DNA of 64,000 bases from Corynebacterium sp. UBA2622 (GCF_002339505.1 NZ_DDJO01000023.1:148470-212469), one strand, 5' to 3'. Positions 40,616 through 49,077 are shown, counted from the first letter of the stretch. Translations and numbers: made by a program. Notes: a model not told the origin generated them from the letters alone.

Positions 40616-41689
40616 CTAGAGGCTGTGGCCCAGCTTGAACTCGCCCTGCTTCCAGTCGGGCATCTCCTCGGCGTCGTCCTCGCGGGTGTAGGAGAACCCG
40701 TCGGCGCCGATGGTCTGCTCCAGCTCGGATGCGTCGGTGCGGGTGACCAGGTCGACGAGGTTCCCGTCGAGGTCGAGCACGCGGGAACCGTCGCGGTACC
40801 AGGAGGGCACGACCGGGGTGCCCCACCAGTCGCGGCGCTGGTTGTCGTGCACGTCCCAGGTCACCACCGGGTTGTCCGGATCGCCGGTGTAGTAGTCCTG
40901 CGTGTAGATCTCCACGCGGTGGCCGTCGGGGTCGCGCAGGTAGAGGTAGTACGCGTTGGACACGCCGTGGCGGCCGGGCCCGCGCTCGATGCGGTCGGAC
41001 TCCCGCAGCGCGCCCAGCTTGTCGCAGATGGCGATGATGTTGTGCTTCTCGTGGGTGGCGAAGGCGATGTGGTGCATACGCGGGCCGTCGCCGCCGGTCA
41101 TGGCGGTGTCGTGCACGGTGGGCTTGCGGCGCATCCACGCCGCGTAGACGGTGCCCTCCTTGTCGCGGATGTCCTCGGTGATGCGGAAACCGAGGTCCTC
41201 CATGTATTCCACGGCCTTGGGCACGTCCGGGGTGATCTGGTTGAAGTGGTCCAGTCGGACCAGGGCACCCGGGATGTGGGCATCGTAGGACCACGCGAGG
41301 CGCTTCTCGTGCTTGACGTCGTGAAAGAACTCGTAGGGGAAGCCCAGGGGATCCTCCACGCGCACGGAGTCGCCGATGCCCTTGACAAAGCCCTCCTTAC
41401 GCCGCTCCACGCGGCAGCCGCGCTCCTCGTAGAATGCGACGGCCCTGTCCAGGTCCTCCGGGGAACGGACACGGAACGAGAACGCGGCCACGGCCGGCTC
41501 GGGGCCCTTGCGCAGCACCAGGTTGTGGTGGATGAACTCCTCGTAGGTGCGCAGGTAGATGGCCTCGTCATCCTCCTCGGTGACGACCAGGCCGAGGGTG
41601 TCCACGTAGAAGCGGCGGGACTCGGCGAGGTCGGTGACGATGATCTCCATGTAGGCGCAACGCAGGATATCGGGTGCCTGTGCGGTCAT
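40616..41689 (-). CDS. hpaD: 3,4-dihydroxyphenylacetate (homoprotocatechuate) 2,3-dioxygenase
   Basis: A 357-residue type I extradiol dioxygenase that opens homoprotocatechuate to 5-carboxymethyl-2-hydroxymuconic semialdehyde (CHMS). It matches the Brevibacterium fuscum enzyme at a constant offset of seven. The metal ligands are His148, His207 and Glu260. The second-sphere residues are Asn150, Trp185, His193 (acid-base catalyst), Arg236, His241, Tyr250 and Arg286. The lid segment HDNQRRDWWG is intact. Hence it should be active and specific for homoprotocatechuate; Fe or Mn cannot be told apart. ATG 41689 follows AAGGAGA. This gene is the best anchor for naming the whole pathway. Confidence 0.97.
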   Translation of the reverse strand: MTAQAPDILRCAYMEIIVTDLAESRRFYVDTLGLVVTEEDDEAIYLRTYEEFIHHNLVLRKGPEPAVAAFSFRVRSPEDLDRAVAFYEERGCRVERRKEGFVKGIGDSVRVEDPLGFPYEFFHDVKHEKRLAWSYDAHIPGALVRLDHFNQITPDVPKAVEYMEDLGFRITEDIRDKEGTVYAAWMRRKPTVHDTAMTGGDGPRMHHIAFATHEKHNIIAICDKLGALRESDRIERGPGRHGVSNAYYLYLRDPDGHRVEIYTQDYYTGDPDNPVVTWDVHDNQRRDWWGTPVVPSWYRDGSRVLDLDGNLVDLVTRTDASELEQTIGADGFSYTREDDAEEMPDWKQGEFKLGHSL

Positions 41690-41726
41690 GACTTTTCTCC
41701 TTGATGTGGGGGTGCGGGGACGGGGC

Positions 41727-43244
41727 TTACTTGCCCTGCTTGCCGAAGACGGGGTTGTGGACCTCGCCGAGGTTGATGTGGACTGCCTGCTGCTCCGTGT
41801 AGAAGTCGATCGAGCGGTAGCCGCCCTCGTGGCCGAGGCCGGAGGCCTTCACACCGCCGAACGGGGTGCGCAGGTCGCGGACGTTGTTGGAGTTCAGCCA
41901 CACCATGCCGGAGTCGACGTTCTGCGCGAAGTTGTGGGCGCGCTTCAGGTCGGAGGTCCAGATGTAGGCGGCGAGGCCGTACTTGGTGTTGTTGGCCAGC
42001 TCGAGGGCCTCCTCCTCCGTGTCGAAGGGGGTGATGGCGACGACGGGGCCGAAGATCTCCTCCTGGAAGATGCGGGCCTCGGGCTTGACGTCGACGAAGA
42101 CGGTGGGCTGGACGAAGTTGCCCTCCTCGAAGCCCTCGGGGCGGCCGCCGCCGGCGACGAGGCGGGCCTCCTGCTTGCCGATCTCCACGTAGCTCATGAC
42201 CTTCTCGTAGTGCTCCGGGTGGACCAGGGCACCGACCTCGGTGGACGGGTCGGACGGCAGGCCGACCTTGACGTTGGAGGCCTGGGCGGCGTAGCGCTCC
42301 ACGAACTCGTCGTAGATCGAGCGCTGGACCAGAATGCGCGCGCCGGCGGTGCAGCGCTCGCCGTTGAGGGAGAACACGCCGAAGATGGTCGCGTCGATGG
42401 CGGCCTCCAGGTCGGCGTCCTCGAACACGACGGCCGGGGACTTGCCGCCGAGCTCCATGGACAGGCCCTTGAGGAAGGGCGCGGAGTTGCCGAAGATGAT
42501 CTGGCCCGTGCGGGACTCGCCGGTGAAGGAGATCAGCGGGACGTCGGGGTGCTTGACCAGCGGGTCGCCGGCGTAGCCTTCCTCGCCGAAGCCGTTGACG
42601 AGGTTGAATACGCCCTTGGGCAGGCCGGCCTCCTCGAAGATGCCGCCCCACAGCTGCGCGGACAGGGGGGTGAACTCGGCGGGCTTGAGCACCACGGAGT
42701 TGCCTGTGGCCAGCGCGGGCGCCAGCTTCCAGGACTCGAGCATGAACGGGGTGTTCCAGGGGGTGATCAGACCGGCGACGCCGACCGGCTTGCGGTTGAC
42801 GTAGTTGATCTGGCGGCCGGGGACCTTGAAGGCGTCGTCGGTCTGGGCGACGATGAGGTCCGCGAAGAAGCGGAAGTTCTCCGCGGCGCGGCGGGCCTGG
42901 CCGCTGGCCTGCGTGATGGGCAGACCGGAGTCGAAGGACTCCCAGGCGGCGAGGGTCTCGGCGCGGGATTCGACGATGTCCGCGATCTTGTGCAGGACGC
43001 GGGAGCGCTCACGCGGCAGGGCGCGGGCCCACGGGCCGTTGTCGAAGGCGTGCTTCGCGGCGGCGACCGCGCGATCGATGTCGGCGGACTTGCCGGAGGC
43101 GGCCTTGATGTAGGTCTCGTTGGTGACGGGATCGAGGACCTCGAACTCGTCGCCGTCGAGGGACTCGACGAACTCGCCGTTGATGTAGTGGAGGATCTTC
43201 TCCGGCAGGTTGTCGGGCTTTGCTGCACTGTTGTCGTAGGTCAT
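41727..43244 (-). CDS. hpaE: 5-carboxymethyl-2-hydroxymuconic-semialdehyde dehydrogenase
   Basis: A 505-residue NAD-dependent aldehyde dehydrogenase with the HpaE/HpcC pattern: ITPWNTPFMLESWKLAPALA, FTGESRTGQ, MELGGKSPAVVFEDAD and catalytic Cys in NGERCTAG. The W-N-T-P and GERCTAG forms are typical of CHMS dehydrogenases. It oxidises the ring-cleavage product to 5-carboxymethyl-2-hydroxymuconate. ATG 43244 follows GAGGAG; it lies 41 nt downstream of the GntR gene and 37 nt upstream of hpaD in the same operon. Confidence 0.94.
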   Translation of the reverse strand: MTYDNSAAKPDNLPEKILHYINGEFVESLDGDEFEVLDPVTNETYIKAASGKSADIDRAVAAAKHAFDNGPWARALPRERSRVLHKIADIVESRAETLAAWESFDSGLPITQASGQARRAAENFRFFADLIVAQTDDAFKVPGRQINYVNRKPVGVAGLITPWNTPFMLESWKLAPALATGNSVVLKPAEFTPLSAQLWGGIFEEAGLPKGVFNLVNGFGEEGYAGDPLVKHPDVPLISFTGESRTGQIIFGNSAPFLKGLSMELGGKSPAVVFEDADLEAAIDATIFGVFSLNGERCTAGARILVQRSIYDEFVERYAAQASNVKVGLPSDPSTEVGALVHPEHYEKVMSYVEIGKQEARLVAGGGRPEGFEEGNFVQPTVFVDVKPEARIFQEEIFGPVVAITPFDTEEEALELANNTKYGLAAYIWTSDLKRAHNFAQNVDSGMVWLNSNNVRDLRTPFGGVKASGLGHEGGYRSIDFYTEQQAVHINLGEVHNPVFGKQGK

Positions 43245-43285
43245 GGTTTTTCTCCTCGGTGGTGGGGTTTCTCAGGGGTTGGTTA

Positions 43286-43963
43286 TCAGGGGGTGTCGGG
43301 GTGGTCGACGTGGTCGAGGTAGACCTTCAGCGTCGCCATACGGTGCTGTCGGGCGACGGTCTCGATATAGTCGGGGGACGCCTTCGCGCGGATCAGGGCG
43401 ATCAGCTGGGAATGCTCCGCGACGGAGGTTGCGGCGCGCTCCGGCACGTAGCGGAAGGTGGACACGCGGTGGCGGTCCAGCTCCTCCCACTCCCGCAGCA
43501 CCAGGTTGACCAGGCGCCTGTTCGGGCAGTGGCGGAAGAGCGCGCTGTGGAACTGCTGGTTCAGGGCGGTAAACGCCACCGCGTCGAAGTCATTGATCAG
43601 CTCCTTCATCTCCTCGTTGATCCGCTCCGCCTCGGCGAGGTCCCCGTCCGTCGCGTGCGGGGAGGCAAGTGCCGTCGCCGCTGCCTCGAGCACCGCGACC
43701 GTTTCCATGGTCTCGGCGTACTCGCGGCGATTGAGGATGGACACCCGCGCGCCGACGTTGTGCTCGTAGGTGACCATCCCCTCGGCCTCGAGGATGCGGA
43801 TGGCCTCTCGGACGGGGACGACGCTGACATCCAGGGACTCGGCGATGCTGGAAAGCACGAGGCGGTGGCCCGGCTCGTACTCCCGGGTGCGGATCCGCTC
43901 GCGGATCCAGTCGTAGGCCCTCTCCGTCTTGGATGTTCCGGCGGGCACCTGGGTCGTCGTCAC
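43286..43963 (-). CDS. GntR-family (FCD type) regulator of the hpa genes
   Basis: A 225-residue regulator with an N-terminal winged helix (about 10-75: AYDWIRERIRTREYEPGHRL, then VSVVPVREAIRILEAEGMV) and an all-helical FCD ligand domain containing the metal/ligand His pattern (NQQFHSALF and AEHSQLIALI). GTG 43963 is chosen because it opens the fold 11 nt after the upstream gene; earlier in-frame codons lie inside that gene. E. coli controls the same pathway with a MarR-type HpaR, so a GntR protein inside the operon is a different solution. Candidate operators overlap both hpa promoters. Confidence 0.88.
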   Translation of the reverse strand: MTTTQVPAGTSKTERAYDWIRERIRTREYEPGHRLVLSSIAESLDVSVVPVREAIRILEAEGMVTYEHNVGARVSILNRREYAETMETVAVLEAAATALASPHATDGDLAEAERINEEMKELINDFDAVAFTALNQQFHSALFRHCPNRRLVNLVLREWEELDRHRVSTFRYVPERAATSVAEHSQLIALIRAKASPDYIETVARQHRMATLKVYLDHVDHPDTP

Positions 43964-43974
43964 GCGCTGCCCCG

Positions 43975-45447
43975 CTACTTGCCCGCGTACTCTTCGTAGG
44001 CCTTCTTGTTCTCCCCGGTCGGGGGGAACATGCCGTCGAGCTTGTGGCCGGCCTTGACCTGCTCGGCCACCCACCCATCCTGGTGCTCCTTGGCCAGCGC
44101 CGCGTCGACGACCTCCTCGACGATCCCGCGGGGGATGACCACGACCCCGTCGTCGTCGCCGACGATGATGTCGCCCGGGAGCACCGCCACGTTCCCGCAG
44201 GCGATCGCCGTATCGACGTCCCACGGAACGTGGCGCCGGCCGAGCACCGCGGGGTGGGCGCCCTGCGTGAACACGGGCAGGCCGATTTCCTTGACCGCCG
44301 CGTAGTCGCGCACGCCGCCGTCGGTGACCACGCCGGCGGCACCGCGGTGCCGGGCGCGCAGGGCCAGAATGTCGCCCATCGTGCCGGACTCGGGCTGGCG
44401 GCGGGCCTCGATGACGATGACCTCACCCTCCCCGACCGCGTCAAAGACCTGCTTCTGGGCGTTGAAGCCGCCACCGTGGGTCTTGAAAAGGTCCTCGCGC
44501 TCCGGCAGGAAGCGCAGGGTGCGGGCGGGGCCGACGAGCTTGGTTCCCGGGGTCTGCGGGTACACGCCCTCGATGACCACCTGGTTCAAACCGCGCGCGC
44601 GCAGCTCGGCGGAGAGGCCGGCCGTCGGCGCCTCCATGAGCTTTGCACGCAGCTCGGGGCTGAGCGGGGCACCGGCGGGGCTTTCGGGAGCAAGCCCCGC
44701 AGCCTCCCGCGAGCCCCACGCGTCCTCGCGCAGCTTGTCGTCCGTTTTCGGCATCAGGCCCAAGGCGGGGTCGAAGTCGCCCGGGCCCTCGACTACGCGG
44801 GTGGTCAGCCGCCCCGAGGTCGGTGCGCCAGGCGCACCCGGCGCGTCCACCTCGACCTCGACGACGTCGCCGTCCTTGATCACTGTCGAACCCTCGGGCG
44901 TGCCGGTGAGGATGATGTCGCCGGGCTCCAGGGTCATGTGCTGGGACAGGTCGGCGACGAACTGGGCGAGCGGGAAGATGAGGTCCTCGGCGGAGGAGGT
45001 GTCGTCCTGGGCGAGCTCGCCGTTGACCCAGGTGCGCAGGCGCAGGCCCGCGGGGTCGACGGTGGAGGCATCGATGTAGTTCGGCCCTACGGGGGTGTAA
45101 CCGTCTCGGGACTTGGAGCGGGTGTTCGAACCCTTGTCCTGGGACTTGTAGTCGTAGATGCCGAGGTCGTTCGAGGCGGTCACCCAGCCGACGTGGGACC
45201 ATGCGTCCTCCAGGGAGACCCGGTGCGCCCTCGTGCCGATGATGAGTGCGATCTCACCCTCGAACGCGAGAAGCTCGCACCCGGCGGGGCGCTCGACGTC
45301 ACCGGAACCGGACAGGGAGCTGGTTGCCTTGAGGAAGTACGAGGGCGCGGAGGGGCGGCGCCCCCGCTGTGCGGCGCGCGACTCGAAAGCCACATGCACG
45401 GCGATGATCTTGCCCGGTTCTACCGGGAGGTGGGCGGGTGTGGTCAT
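43975..45447 (-). CDS. hpaG: Fusion of an FAH-family isomerase/decarboxylase domain with an RraA/HMG-aldolase-like domain
   Basis: A 490-residue protein in the place of HpaG (HpcE). Residues about 12-225 are a fumarylacetoacetase-fold domain with metal ligands Glu63, Glu65 and Asp94 and the closing GDIILTGTPEGS. Residues about 270-480 belong to the RraA/HMG-CHA aldolase family and keep the catalytic D-X20-R-D pattern (Asp359, Arg380, Asp381) that pure RraA proteins lack. E. coli HpaG instead has two FAH domains. The protein probably decarboxylates and isomerises 5-carboxymethyl-2-hydroxymuconate to 2-oxohept-3-enedioate, perhaps also covering HpaF. ATG 45447 follows GGAGAA; it is the first gene of the minus-strand operon. 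Confidence 0.85.
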   Translation of the reverse strand: MTTPAHLPVEPGKIIAVHVAFESRAAQRGRRPSAPSYFLKATSSLSGSGDVERPAGCELLAFEGEIALIIGTRAHRVSLEDAWSHVGWVTASNDLGIYDYKSQDKGSNTRSKSRDGYTPVGPNYIDASTVDPAGLRLRTWVNGELAQDDTSSAEDLIFPLAQFVADLSQHMTLEPGDIILTGTPEGSTVIKDGDVVEVEVDAPGAPGAPTSGRLTTRVVEGPGDFDPALGLMPKTDDKLREDAWGSREAAGLAPESPAGAPLSPELRAKLMEAPTAGLSAELRARGLNQVVIEGVYPQTPGTKLVGPARTLRFLPEREDLFKTHGGGFNAQKQVFDAVGEGEVIVIEARRQPESGTMGDILALRARHRGAAGVVTDGGVRDYAAVKEIGLPVFTQGAHPAVLGRRHVPWDVDTAIACGNVAVLPGDIIVGDDDGVVVIPRGIVEEVVDAALAKEHQDGWVAEQVKAGHKLDGMFPPTGENKKAYEEYAGK

Positions 45448-45491
45448 AGCGAAGGTTCTCCAGGGTGATGAAAGGAATTTCCGGCAACGCC

Positions 45492-45520
45492 TTGCGTTCG
45501 GAACCGAATCGTATATGATT
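45492..45520. promoter_or_regulatory. Divergent hpa promoter region with candidate GntR operator
   Basis: On the plus strand TTGCGT (45492-45497), 16 bases and TATGAT (45514-45519) form a promoter for the transporter gene. On the minus strand TACGAT can serve as -10 for the hpaG operon. The near-palindrome AATCGTATATGATT (45507-45520) covers both -10 boxes, an ideal place for repression. The start of this motif recurs at 46991. Confidence 0.6.
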
Positions 45521-45601
45521 TGGTACACCTACGCAAGTGCTCCGGGTCACACGCTTCCCGTGCCGGAGACGCCCAGCACACCCGAAACCAGAGGTTGGAA
45601 C

Positions 45602-46993
45602 ATGACACAAGCAACGATGACGAAGGAGCGGGGGCGCGTCGTCGCCGCGACCACGATCGGCACTGCCATTGAGTGGTACGACTACTTCCTTTACGCGGCC
45701 ACCGCGGGCCTGGTCTTCAACCAGCTGATCTTCGCCGGCCTGGGCTCCAGCACCGCGACCATCGTCAGCTTCCTCACCGTGGGCCTGTCCTTTCTGTTCC
45801 GACCACTGGGCGCGTTCTTCGCCGGCCACTTCGCCGACAAGCTCGGCCGCCGGCTCGTCCTCATGGTCACCCTCTTCGCCATGGGCGGGGCAACCGCCCT
45901 GATCGGCCTGCTGCCCACCTACGCAATGATCGGCATCTGGTCCCCCGTCCTGCTGATCTGCCTGCGCATCATCCAGGGCATTTCCGCGGGCGGCGAGTGG
46001 GGCTCCGCGGTCCTGCTCAGCGTCGAGCACGCCCCCACCGCCAAGCGCGGCCTGTTCGGTGCCGGCCCCCAGGTGGGCGTGCCGGCCGGCCTGCTGCTCT
46101 CCTCCGGCGCGCTTGCGTTGATGGACGCCATCGCCCCGGGTGACGCCTTCATGAGCTGGGGCTGGCGCGTGCCCTTCCTCTTCTCTGCCGTGCTGGTCAT
46201 CATCGGTCTGTTCATCCGCATGGGCGTGGAGGAATCCCCCGTCTTCGAAGAGATGGCGGAGATCAAGGAGGTGGAGGTCACCAACCCGGTCGGCACCCTG
46301 TTCCGCCGCTTCAGCCCGCTCGTGCTCATGGGTGCCCTGCTCTTCGCGGCCAACGGCACCGTGGGGTACATGACCACCGGCGGTTACATCCAGAACTACG
46401 CCGTCAAGGGGCTGGGCATGAACCGCGGTGACATCCTCCTGGCCGTGACGGTCTCCGGCTTCACCTGGATGCTCTCCACCGCCCTCGCCGGCTACATCTC
46501 CGACATCATCGGCCGCAGGAACACCTTCATCCTCGGCTTCATCGTCCAGGGCATCGGCGCGTTCCTGCTGTTCCCCCTGGTCAACTCCGCGGACCTCGGC
46601 CGCATCTACGCCGCCCTGATCTTCCTCACCGTGGGCCTGGGGCTGACCTACGGCCACACGGGTGCGACCTACGCCGAGTTCTTCCCGGCCTCCGTGCGCG
46701 CCTCCGGGGCCTCGATCACCTACGCCATCGGCTCCATCCTCGGCGGCGCCTTCGCCCCCACCATCGCGGCCACCCTCTACACCCGCACGGGTACAACGTG
46801 GGCGATCACGGGTTACCTGGTCACCGCCTCCGTCATCGGCCTCCTCGTGGCGCTGTGCCTGCGCGAGCGCAAGGGCATCCCGCTGGGCCACGACTACGAG
46901 AGCGTGCAGGAAACCGGCCACTTCATCTGGGAACGGCCGTGGCAGGAGCAGCTCGCCGTCGAGGGCCGGACCGAGCCCGCCGCGCGACTGTGA
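45602..46993 (+). CDS. MFS transporter, metabolite:H+ symporter type (likely aromatic acid uptake)
   Basis: A 463-residue 12-helix transporter of the MHS family (relatives carry shikimate, citrate, proline or aromatic acids). Family marks are IGTAIEWYDYFLY in helix 1, FRPLGAFFAGHFADKLGRR in the 2-3 loop and GISAGGEWGSAVLL in helix 4. It is divergent from the hpaG operon over 154 nt and shares its operator, so 4-hydroxyphenylacetate (HpaX role) or homoprotocatechuate is the likely cargo; no family relation to HpaX is claimed. ATG 45602 is the first Met; a second, weaker choice is Met6. The stop at 46993 lies inside the next operator copy. Confidence 0.83.
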   Translation: MTQATMTKERGRVVAATTIGTAIEWYDYFLYAATAGLVFNQLIFAGLGSSTATIVSFLTVGLSFLFRPLGAFFAGHFADKLGRRLVLMVTLFAMGGATALIGLLPTYAMIGIWSPVLLICLRIIQGISAGGEWGSAVLLSVEHAPTAKRGLFGAGPQVGVPAGLLLSSGALALMDAIAPGDAFMSWGWRVPFLFSAVLVIIGLFIRMGVEESPVFEEMAEIKEVEVTNPVGTLFRRFSPLVLMGALLFAANGTVGYMTTGGYIQNYAVKGLGMNRGDILLAVTVSGFTWMLSTALAGYISDIIGRRNTFILGFIVQGIGAFLLFPLVNSADLGRIYAALIFLTVGLGLTYGHTGATYAEFFPASVRASGASITYAIGSILGGAFAPTIAATLYTRTGTTWAITGYLVTASVIGLLVALCLRERKGIPLGHDYESVQETGHFIWERPWQEQLAVEGRTEPAARL

Positions 46994-47005
46994 ATCGTAT
47001 ATTTC
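46991..47005 (+). promoter_or_regulatory. Second copy of the GntR-type operator motif, upstream of the hydroxylase
   Basis: AATCGTATATTTCAT repeats the first ten bases of the motif at 45507 and retains a partial inverted half. It lies at the stop codon of the transporter gene, about 130 nt before the hydroxylase start, in a short gap where a promoter is expected. Confidence 0.5.
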
Positions 47006-47137
47006 ATAGCTAGAGGGGTGCGCCCTCCGGTCCCGTACGGCCCCGGCACATGCGCGCCCACCCCAAAACTAAATTCCCACCGCACCCACTACGCTCCCCC
47101 CTCCCCCCCGCGGGGGTGGCACGGAAAGGACCCACCC

Positions 47138-49030
47138 ATGCACTTCCATCACAACGGGTACGTCTCCCAGGACCCCCGCAAGGCCGAGGCCGCCGGTTAC
47201 GGCATCGACCGCTCCCCCGAGCTGCCGGACGAGATGGACGTGCTCATCGTCGGCAGCGGGCCGGCCGGTGCGATCGCCGCCGCTCAGCTGTCCATGTTCC
47301 CCGACGTGAACACCCGCATCATTGAGCGCCGGGCAGGCCGGCTCGAGCTGGGCCAGGCCGACGGCATCCAGGCCCGCTCCGTGGAGACCTTCCAGGCCTT
47401 CCGCTTCGCCACCGAGGTCACCGACGAGGCCTACCGCATCACCGAGATGAGCTTCTGGGTGCCGGACGAGAACGCCCCCGAGAACATCGTGCGCACCGCA
47501 CGCCCGATCGACGACGAAAACGGCATCTCCGAGTTTCCCCACCTCATCGTCAACCAGGCGCGCGTGCTGGACTACTTCCTCCGCTTTGCCAAGCAGGGCC
47601 CGGCCCGCATCGAGCCCGACTACGGCTGGGAGGCCGAGGAGGTCACGGTGGAGGAGGACGCGGAGTACCCGGTCGTCGTGAAGCTCAGGCGCTCCGCGGG
47701 CGCCACCGAGGGCGAGACCCGCACGGTGCGCGCCAAGTACGTCATCGGCTGCGACGGCGCCCGCTCCCGCGTGCGCAAGTCCATCGGCCGCAAGCTCGAG
47801 GGCGACCAGGCCAACCAGGCGTGGGGCGTGATGGATGTTGTGGTGGACACCGACTTCCCCGACTGGCGCACCAAGTGCTCCATCCACTCGAAGAACGGCT
47901 CCATCCTCCATATCCCGCGCGAGGGCGGCTTCCTCGCCCGCGTGTACGTGGACATGGGCATGGTTCCCGAGGGCGACAACGGCAGGATCCGCGAGACGCC
48001 GGTGGAGAGGGTCATCGAGAAGGCGAACGAGATCTACCACCCCTATTCCATCGACGTGAAGAACGTCGCCTGGAACTCGATCTACGAAGTCGGCCACCGG
48101 CTCGTCGACGGTTTCGACGAGTGCGACCACGCGGACGAGAACGCACAGCCCCACGTCTTCCTCACCGGCGACGCCTGCCACACCCACTCCGCCAAGGCCG
48201 GCCAGGGCATGAACGTCTCCATCCAGGACGGTTTCAACATCGCCTGGAAGCTCGGCCAGGTGCTGTCGGGGATGGCCCCGGAGTCGCTCCTGCGCACCTA
48301 CCACGGCGAGCGCCAGCCCGCCGCGGCCAACCTCATCCGCTTCGACAAGGAGTGGTCCACCCTCATGGCCACCCCGGTGGACCAGCTGGAGAACCCCACC
48401 GCGGTGGAGGACTACTACGTCGCCGCCGAGGAGTTCGCCGCGGGCTTCCTCACCGAGTACCCGGAAAACCTCATCACCGCCGACACCGCCCACCAGGAGA
48501 TCGCCGAGGGCTACCCCGTGGGACGGCGCTTCAAGTCCTTCCCCGCCATGCGCCGCTCGGACGCCAACGAGAAGCAGCTGGGCCACGCGCACTACGCCGA
48601 CGGGCGCTACCGCATCTACGTCTTCGCTGACGCGGAGCACCCGACCTCCCCCTCCTCCAAGGTCCGGTCCCTGGCCGAGCACATGGAGAAGGACGACGCC
48701 TTCTTCCGCCGGTACACCCCGGCCGGCGCCAACGAGGACGGCACCTTCGAGGTGCACGTGATCTACCAGCGGAACTACCGCGACTACGAGATCACCGACG
48801 TGCCGGCTGTTTTCCGCCCCCGCACCGGCAAGTTCAAGGTGGAGCTGTGGGACAACGTGTGGTCCGCCAACCCGAACGGGGCGGGTGACATCTTCGAGGC
48901 GCGCGGCATCAGCCGCGACGGCGCCGTCGTCGTCGTGCGGCCCGACCAGTACGTCGGCGCCGTCCTGCCGCTCGGGGACCACGGGGCACTGGACGCGTAC
49001 TTCGCCAAGGCTCTGCTCCCGCAGCGGTAG
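47138..49030 (+). CDS. FAD-dependent aromatic hydroxylase (phenol/3-hydroxybenzoate monooxygenase type)
   Basis: A 630-residue single-component flavoprotein hydroxylase. It has the FAD motif GSGPAG (39-44), the GQADGIQARSVE stretch, the DG motif CDGARSRVRK (Asp206), and the second FAD motif GDACHTHSAKAGQGMN (344-359). A C-terminal thioredoxin-like domain follows (about 440-630), as in phenol 2-monooxygenase and 3-hydroxybenzoate 4-monooxygenase (MobA, similar length). By position it should ortho-hydroxylate 4-hydroxyphenylacetate (or 3-hydroxyphenylacetate) to homoprotocatechuate, replacing the two-component HpaBC. That substrate is inference. ATG 47138 follows GGAAAGGA. It is preceded by an operator copy shared with the hpa operon. 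Confidence 0.86.
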   Translation: MHFHHNGYVSQDPRKAEAAGYGIDRSPELPDEMDVLIVGSGPAGAIAAAQLSMFPDVNTRIIERRAGRLELGQADGIQARSVETFQAFRFATEVTDEAYRITEMSFWVPDENAPENIVRTARPIDDENGISEFPHLIVNQARVLDYFLRFAKQGPARIEPDYGWEAEEVTVEEDAEYPVVVKLRRSAGATEGETRTVRAKYVIGCDGARSRVRKSIGRKLEGDQANQAWGVMDVVVDTDFPDWRTKCSIHSKNGSILHIPREGGFLARVYVDMGMVPEGDNGRIRETPVERVIEKANEIYHPYSIDVKNVAWNSIYEVGHRLVDGFDECDHADENAQPHVFLTGDACHTHSAKAGQGMNVSIQDGFNIAWKLGQVLSGMAPESLLRTYHGERQPAAANLIRFDKEWSTLMATPVDQLENPTAVEDYYVAAEEFAAGFLTEYPENLITADTAHQEIAEGYPVGRRFKSFPAMRRSDANEKQLGHAHYADGRYRIYVFADAEHPTSPSSKVRSLAEHMEKDDAFFRRYTPAGANEDGTFEVHVIYQRNYRDYEITDVPAVFRPRTGKFKVELWDNVWSANPNGAGDIFEARGISRDGAVVVVRPDQYVGAVLPLGDHGALDAYFAKALLPQR

Positions 49031-49049
49031 GGGACGTCGACAAGCGGTT

Positions 49050-49077
49050 TTGCGGGCCCCGCCGCCACTGGTAGGCT
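49050..49077 (+). promoter_or_regulatory. Promoter of rplY
   Basis: TTGCGG (49050-49055), a 16-base spacer and TAGGCT (49072-49077). Transcription from here gives a leader of about 145 nt before the rplY start. Confidence 0.55.

Noticed and set aside
26388..49045. The word GTCGACAAGCG seen at about 26390, 49036 and 54490
   Set aside because: Two copies are inside coding sequence with ordinary codons; no conserved spacing or structure, so chance is sufficient.
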